Assembly (NCBI GenBank): GCA_021775715.1
Contig: JAJFHI010000343.1
Coordinates: 1 to 9,795, forward strand
Source: Hyphomicrobiaceae bacterium
Lineage (GTDB): Bacteria; Pseudomonadota; Alphaproteobacteria; Rhizobiales; Hyphomicrobiaceae
Length of the DNA: 9,795 bases
Direction: 5' to 3'
The notes below the pieces were generated by a model, which did no database searches, was not told the origin of the DNA, and saw only the letters and a program-made list of their open reading frames with translations. Shown here in pieces: positions 6,051-9,795 of the stretch. Numbering within the stretch: the stretch's first letter is position 1; each line of letters starts with the position of its first letter. A program made the position numbers and the translations under genes.

Positions 6051-7292
6051 GTTTCCAGGTCCGAACGCTGGACTGGGTGTCGTGATTTTGAAATTTGTTA
6101 CACCTGCCTGAATGGCATACATCTCGATGCAGTTGCCGGGACCGTCGGTGAACATCCAAATATGGCCAGCCTGTGTTTGCGCTTTATAGGAACTGCCAAC
6201 GTCGAGGCCGCCGAGGTCAACCGGTGTGCCTTCCGCATTGATCCAAGTGACGCCGCGATAACCCTCTGAGTTGTTCGTGAAGGTCATTGTCACCGGTGCG
6301 CCTGGTTTGTCTGACTGTACTTTGCCCCAATCAGTGCAGGTCAACTTCTGTGCCTGCGCTGCGTTTTTTGTTCCGGCACCGAGCGTAACGCAGTGTTTGA
6401 GGAATTTGCGAACGGCCCGGTCGCTGCCACGGCTCGTGAGCGCCAGCGTGACTTTATCTCCGCCATCGGCGCTGTAGGTCAGAGCTACTCCCCTGGCGAG
6501 TACAGTCCAGAAAGCTTCGTTGAAGCGGGGTTTGACGAGGAGACCTGCGAGCTGTTCCTGCGTGTTGCCAAACCCGATAAGATTGCCGTGGAGTTTGATG
6601 CTGTATGCGCCGGATACAAGCTGGACGCCAACATCCGCGCCGTTGCGCCCAGACGGTAGGCCATAGCCAAGGATTGTTTTTGCGGATGTTGTCGTAATAC
6701 CTGCTTCACATGTCGCCTGGAACAATGTGTTATCCGTTTCTGGAACGCCGTAGGTTAGGACAGCTGTCTGCATGGTGTCCGTGTTGGGATTTGAGATGGT
6801 GTTTGCTTGCCAGACCATTTCAGCTTGCGCGTCGCTTGTTCGATTTCCACCATCTTTCTCGATCTTTATGCATTCACCGTCGACGAACTTGTGTGTGCCT
6901 TCGCAACCGATCTCAACATGGCTTTTGTTTGGATTGGCCCGGTTTTCAATTTCTTGTTCGATCTCCGCGATGCGGTCAGTGTAAGCATCTTTGATACATT
7001 GATAGGTCTTGCCGCACCGATTGCGCTGTTTGATCCACGCGAGTTGCTCGGTCCGCAGTGCCTTGAAGTCGGCCTTGTTGATCATCTTTTTTAGGTCTTG
7101 ATAGACTTCATTCAGGTAGGCGTCATCGCGGGTCAACTGCTTGTCCAGGCAGACTTCCCGCTCAGCGGCGGTCTTCTCTTTCGCACAAGCTGATTCACGT
7201 AACTCACCTTTGTCCTGTGCAACGACAGCCGGAATGGCAACGCTAAGGGCAGTTAGTGTTGCCATGGCGACGAGGGCTGGCAAACGGGACAT
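6045..7292 (-). CDS. Secreted protein: LprI-like N-terminal domain plus VHL-like beta domain
   Basis: The 415-residue product starts with a Sec signal peptide (hydrophobic core about 5-20, likely cleavage near VVA25-Q). Residues about 31-115 match the LprI/DUF1311 domain: C36, C48, C93 and C99, with LTRDDAYLNEVYQDL, the LRTEQLAWIKQRNRC block and CIKDAYTDRIAEIE. LprI of Mycobacterium tuberculosis inhibits lysozyme. Residues about 155-305 form an unrecognised domain. Residues about 334-404 resemble the von Hippel-Lindau beta domain: TFTNNS, then TWINAEGTP and AGHIWMFTD, aligned without gaps to human VHL (offset 262). W350, H377 and W379 match W88, H115 and W117; T373 replaces S111, and L360 replaces Y98. 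The ATG at 7292 is fixed by AGGAGA seven bases upstream and by the signal peptide; the frame is open to 7409 without support. Function is unknown; an envelope or host/lysozyme-related role is inferred. Confidence 0.85.
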   Translation of the reverse strand: MSRLPALVAMATLTALSVAIPAVVAQDKGELRESACAKEKTAAEREVCLDKQLTRDDAYLNEVYQDLKKMINKADFKALRTEQLAWIKQRNRCGKTYQCIKDAYTDRIAEIEQEIENRANPNKSHVEIGCEGTHKFVDGECIKIEKDGGNRTSDAQAEMVWQANTISNPNTDTMQTAVLTYGVPETDNTLFQATCEAGITTTSAKTILGYGLPSGRNGADVGVQLVSGAYSIKLHGNLIGFGNTQEQLAGLLVKPRFNEAFWTVLARGVALTYSADGGDKVTLALTSRGSDRAVRKFLKHCVTLGAGTKNAAQAQKLTCTDWGKVQSDKPGAPVTMTFTNNSEGYRGVTWINAEGTPVDLGGLDVGSSYKAQTQAGHIWMFTDGPGNCIEMYAIQAGVTNFKITTPSPAFGPGND

Positions 7293-7607
7293 GGGGCGTC
7301 TCCTGATGGGCCATGCATTGATCTGCGAGGCCTTGTTGTTTTGGTCGGGCGGCTGTGTTTGTCGTAATGCCGATTTGTGAGTTATTGCATAAATGCGCAT
7401 GTAAACCACCCGATGTTGCCGCAGTTACCCGTAGATTTGCCGGCTGTCTTTTGCTGGTGATTGCCGGTTTGTATCGCCAGCGAGGAGTGTTCCTGCGCGC
7501 CGCGGGAGATGGTAATCGTTTGGAGACCAACGCCAACTTGGTGACACCTTCTGGGAGCAACCTGCTCGGCGGTGGGATCTCGGTGTCGTGGCCCGGCAAG
7601 GGCCGTC
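7293..7607. other. Divergent intergenic region
   Basis: These 315 bases separate the divergent VHL/LprI-type gene and the lipoprotein gene and should carry both promoters. I find the two ribosome binding sites (minus-strand AGGAGA near 7300-7305, plus-strand AAGGG at 7598-7602) and a short inverted repeat GCATAAATGC near 7387-7396, but no promoter pair I would defend. No gene is evident; open frames here run into the flanking genes and lack their own ribosome binding sites. Confidence 0.5.
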
Positions 7608-9197
7608 ATGAACACAAAGCACAGTTTAAAACAAGCAACGACGTGGCCAATCCGGCGAACACTCGTGTCAATTTTTTGCGTCGCGCTTTCTGCTTGGGGA
7701 GTTGCCGGGTGCTCCACACCTCACGCACGTGTGACGGATATTGATACGTCGCAGGGTGCAAGAGTTTCGCCGTCCCGCTGTGCCAACGTGATTGCAACGG
7801 TTCACCGCGCCATTGATGATGCAGGCGTCAATGATGTTGAAGCGCGACGCATTTCCGGTTTCAACTTTCTTCGAACCAACCGCTTTCTGGCCAGCATCGG
7901 GCGTCGGTTTCGTGTTGACGCATCAGACCGTGCATTCGATAGCTGGATTGACCGGCTTCGCGCCTTGGATCAAGAGGCGATTGAGATAGAGCTCGCAAAC
8001 ATTCCCGACGAGAGCGCTGATCAACTCGGGATTCGTGCACTGGGACGCACGGTTCCACGCAAGGGTATCGCATCGGCTTATCGCATCTGTGCCGAAGAAG
8101 AGCGCAGGCTGCTGCACACGGCGCCTGCAAACAGACAGCGCTTGGTGGCGGCAGCAAAAGTGCCGGACAACTATTCTGATTGGGCCCAGACTGTTGGTCT
8201 GTTTCCGTTGACATCAATCCCTGTGTCCCGGGGCTGGGAGCAATGGAAGCGGGACAATCTGGCGACGTTTGTTCAACGAATTGAGGAGTTGCCTGTTAAA
8301 GGCCGCGTTGTCTCGTTTGTGCCGCCGGGATCAAAACCAGCATTGTCGCCTGCGAGCGTCGCCCGAATTGTTCATCGCAGCCGTGATCCGGTGCTTGGTA
8401 TTCCAACGCCAACAGGTCGTGATCGCAAGCTGTTGCTGAACGCCTTCGCGCCGGTCTGGCAGGTCGACGTAACCGGAACTTACGATCTCGTTGGTCAGCC
8501 GACGTGGTCCGACGATGCGACTTCGGTCAATGTTGATCCTAGCCTGCCGACAGTTTTCACGCGGATCAGTCACGCCGTGGTTGATGGTCAGGTATTGCTG
8601 CAGCTCAATTATTCGATTTGGTTTCAGCAGCGACCTAAATCAGGTCCTTTGGACGGGCTCGCAGGCAATCTCGACGGCGTCATCTGGCGGGTCACGCTTG
8701 GTGCGGATGGGCGTGCGTTGATGTACGACAGTATTCACGCTTGCGGGTGCTACCATCTGTTGTTTCCGATGCGCCAGCGGTGGATCGAACCGAATGCGAT
8801 GTCTACATATGCTCTCAAGGAGTTGCCAGCTGTTGTTCGCGGCCTTCCGACACCCCGTCAAAACCAGCGCATCGTTCTTCGGCTGGCGACACGAAGCCAT
8901 TATCTCGTCGGCGTCACGGTTTCTGGTGGCGGTGTTCGGTCGCATGATCAGCGTCGGACGCGCTTTGCAGCCGACCACAGTTTGCGCTCGTTGCCGCTTC
9001 CAGATCGCGGACGTCGCAGCTTGTTTGGTCGCGATGGCCTTGTTGTTGGCACCGAACGTCTTGAACGCTTTGTCTTGTGGCCGACGGGCGTTGAAAGCCC
9101 AGGTGCTATGCGCCAATGGGGTCATCATGCGATCGCGTTTGCTGACCGGAGACACTTTGACGACCCACAACTGTTCGAACGAATTTTCGGCGAGTGA
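7608..9197 (+). CDS. Large lipoprotein of unknown family
   Basis: I do not recognise this 529-residue protein. It starts with a lipoprotein signal: RR at 16-17, a hydrophobic stretch 18-31 and the lipobox VAGC with the lipidated Cys at 35, so it should be anchored to a membrane and exposed to the periplasm or cell surface. The most distinctive part is about 338-386: an aromatic, glycine-rich stretch (SIWFQQRP, then GNLDGVIWRV) leading to HACGCYHLLFP, where H377, C379, C381 and H383 could form a metal site or a disulfide. A second His-rich stretch lies near the C-terminus (QWGHHAIAFADRRHFD, about 503-518). The ATG at 7608 is preceded by AAGGG (7598-7602) at 5 bases; a GTG at 7572 is in frame but would put 12 extra residues before the signal. 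There is no partner gene on the same strand. Confidence 0.82.
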   Translation: MNTKHSLKQATTWPIRRTLVSIFCVALSAWGVAGCSTPHARVTDIDTSQGARVSPSRCANVIATVHRAIDDAGVNDVEARRISGFNFLRTNRFLASIGRRFRVDASDRAFDSWIDRLRALDQEAIEIELANIPDESADQLGIRALGRTVPRKGIASAYRICAEEERRLLHTAPANRQRLVAAAKVPDNYSDWAQTVGLFPLTSIPVSRGWEQWKRDNLATFVQRIEELPVKGRVVSFVPPGSKPALSPASVARIVHRSRDPVLGIPTPTGRDRKLLLNAFAPVWQVDVTGTYDLVGQPTWSDDATSVNVDPSLPTVFTRISHAVVDGQVLLQLNYSIWFQQRPKSGPLDGLAGNLDGVIWRVTLGADGRALMYDSIHACGCYHLLFPMRQRWIEPNAMSTYALKELPAVVRGLPTPRQNQRIVLRLATRSHYLVGVTVSGGGVRSHDQRRTRFAADHSLRSLPLPDRGRRSLFGRDGLVVGTERLERFVLWPTGVESPGAMRQWGHHAIAFADRRHFDDPQLFERIFGE

Positions 9198-9376
9198 GGA
9201 AGAGCTAAAAGCGTCTCAGTTAATGGTGCCGCCTTCGAGTAATGCTATAACTTGTTGTATTCAAATGCCGAACGTCGTGTTGGGTGCCACATGTCTGCCG
9301 TGATTGTCTGGCCATCTAATCTTGCTTCGTAATGAGGTGGGCACTTCGGGGGAGGTGGTCAGAATTGGGGACGATC

Positions 9377-9478
9377 ATGAACAACACTCTTGGTGCGATT
9401 ACACGCATACTCATTTTATCATGCGCCCGTTTGCGTTGGATTACTGTCATGCAAAAGGAAATGCTGCCGGCAAGCTAG
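9377..9478 (+). CDS. Doubtful 33-residue ORF with good ribosome binding site
   Basis: An ATG at 9377 is preceded by GGGGA (9367-9371) at 5 bases. It encodes a small peptide with a hydrophobic N-terminal stretch, MNNTLGAITRILILSC, resembling the beginning of a short lipoprotein signal (LILSC). The rest is short, polar and unremarkable. It could be a small membrane peptide, the remnant of a frameshifted small lipoprotein, or chance. No homologue is recognised. Confidence 0.25.
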   Translation: MNNTLGAITRILILSCARLRWITVMQKEMLPAS

Positions 9479-9573
9479 GGACACTGGTGGTGGACGCCCT
9501 TGATCGTTGTGCATTAGGGCGCCTTTCGAAGACAGCAACGCTTTTCAGTATGTGGTGGCATTAGCTGGACGTG

Positions 9574-9590
9574 GCACGGAACCTCCGTGC
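9574..9590. repeat. Perfect inverted repeat (hairpin)
   Basis: GCACGGA (9574-9580) and TCCGTGC (9584-9590) form a perfect 7-bp stem with a 3-nt loop. No T-run follows, so it is not a standard terminator. Being 155 bp before the next start codon, it could belong to a 5' leader or mark the end of the preceding transcript. Confidence 0.6.
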
Positions 9591-9627
9591 AATCTCGTAA
9601 ACGGCTTTAGCCTTGTAAGTGATGTCG

Positions 9628-9645
9628 CGTCTCACAGCAGAGACG
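9628..9645. repeat. Perfect inverted repeat (hairpin)
   Basis: CGTCTC (9628-9633) and GAGACG (9640-9645) form a perfect 6-bp stem with a 6-nt loop. It is the second strong hairpin in about 70 bases upstream of the gene at the right edge. Confidence 0.55.
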
Positions 9646-9744
9646 TCGTCGCACCCATTACTGCATCCAAACGTTCGTCTTCTTTAGGCTGTGCAACTCG
9701 GTCAGCGAGCTTCGTCCATCCTTCTCAGTTGGGAGGATATTTGT

Positions 9745-9795
9745 ATGAAACGTCTTAGTTTACTTGTGGTCTGCAATGCACTGTTGTTTGGATCT
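9745..9795 (+). CDS. Start of a gene for an exported protein, cut by window end
   Basis: An ATG at 9745 is preceded by GGGAGGA (9731-9737), a near-ideal Shine-Dalgarno at about 8 bases. The 17 visible residues, MKRLSLLVVCNALLFGS, have two basic residues followed by a hydrophobic run, the shape of a Sec signal peptide. The rest lies outside the window, so the family cannot be named. Confidence 0.7.
   Translation, partial: MKRLSLLVVCNALLFGS

Larger units (their letters stand above)
9198..9744. other. Long intergenic stretch with hairpins
   Basis: No well-supported gene is present in these 547 bases. What can be seen: a doubtful 33-codon ORF (9377-9478), two perfect hairpins (9574-9590 and 9628-9645) with a smaller one between them (GGCT/AGCC near 9603-9612), and the ribosome binding site of the gene at the right edge. 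An 86-codon TTG-started frame (9304-9564) has no ribosome binding site and no domain-like features. No tRNA or repeat array was seen. Confidence 0.5.

Noticed and set aside
7293..7409. N-terminal extension of the LprI/VHL protein by 39 residues
   Set aside because: The internal ATG at 7292 has AGGAGA at ideal spacing and is followed at once by a signal peptide, which must be N-terminal.
8640..9170. A 176-codon minus-strand frame
   Set aside because: It lies inside the lipoprotein gene on the opposite strand, with no ribosome binding site and no recognisable domain.
9304..9564. An 86-codon TTG-started frame
   Set aside because: No ribosome binding site, a rare start codon and no family-like features; a shorter ORF in another frame has better initiation signals.
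9507..9758. An 83-codon plus-strand frame
   Set aside because: It runs over the hairpins and the ribosome binding site and start of the gene at 9745, with no initiation signal of its own.

Overview
The window looks like chromosomal, housekeeping-rich DNA of an alphaproteobacterium, most likely of the order Hyphomicrobiales; the family cannot be settled from the sequence. The clues are a separate small subunit of methylmalonyl-CoA mutase, the rplY-pth pair, a Pth with a long basic C-terminal tail, an L25/Ctc with an acidic tail, and moderately GC-rich codon use throughout. I see no phage, transposon, CRISPR array, tRNA or rRNA.

Layout. 1-951 (+) is the 3' part of the methylmalonyl-CoA mutase small-subunit gene, cut by the window edge. 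It converges on a leftward cluster: rplY (2635-3306), pth (1784-2542) and a single-pass membrane protein of unknown function (973-1740). A strong intrinsic terminator lies between rplY and pth, and the upstream region of rplY is rich in potential RNA structure. A DoxX-family membrane protein (3646-4029, +) converges, with shared stop-codon bases, on a mannose-1-phosphate guanylyltransferase (4026-5084, -). Divergent from the latter is a RlaP/YcgL-type nucleotidyltransferase (5241-6038, +), which converges at 6 bp spacing on a secreted protein (6045-7292, -). Divergent from that is a large lipoprotein of unknown family (7608-9197, +). The last 600 bases hold several hairpins, one doubtful tiny ORF and, at the right edge, the start of a gene for an exported protein (9745-, +).

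The functions are largely independent: propionate/ethylmalonyl-type carbon metabolism, translation quality control, GDP-mannose supply for surface polysaccharide, a possible RNA-repair or nucleotidyl-transfer enzyme, and envelope proteins.

The most notable item is the secreted protein at 6045-7292. It joins an N-terminal LprI-like domain (lysozyme-inhibitor family) to a C-terminal segment that aligns without gaps to the core of the human von Hippel-Lindau beta domain, keeping the equivalents of W88, H115 and W117. The second is the potentially structured leader of rplY, which ends in a terminator-like hairpin just before the ribosome binding site. I did not find a convincing multi-gene novel system.
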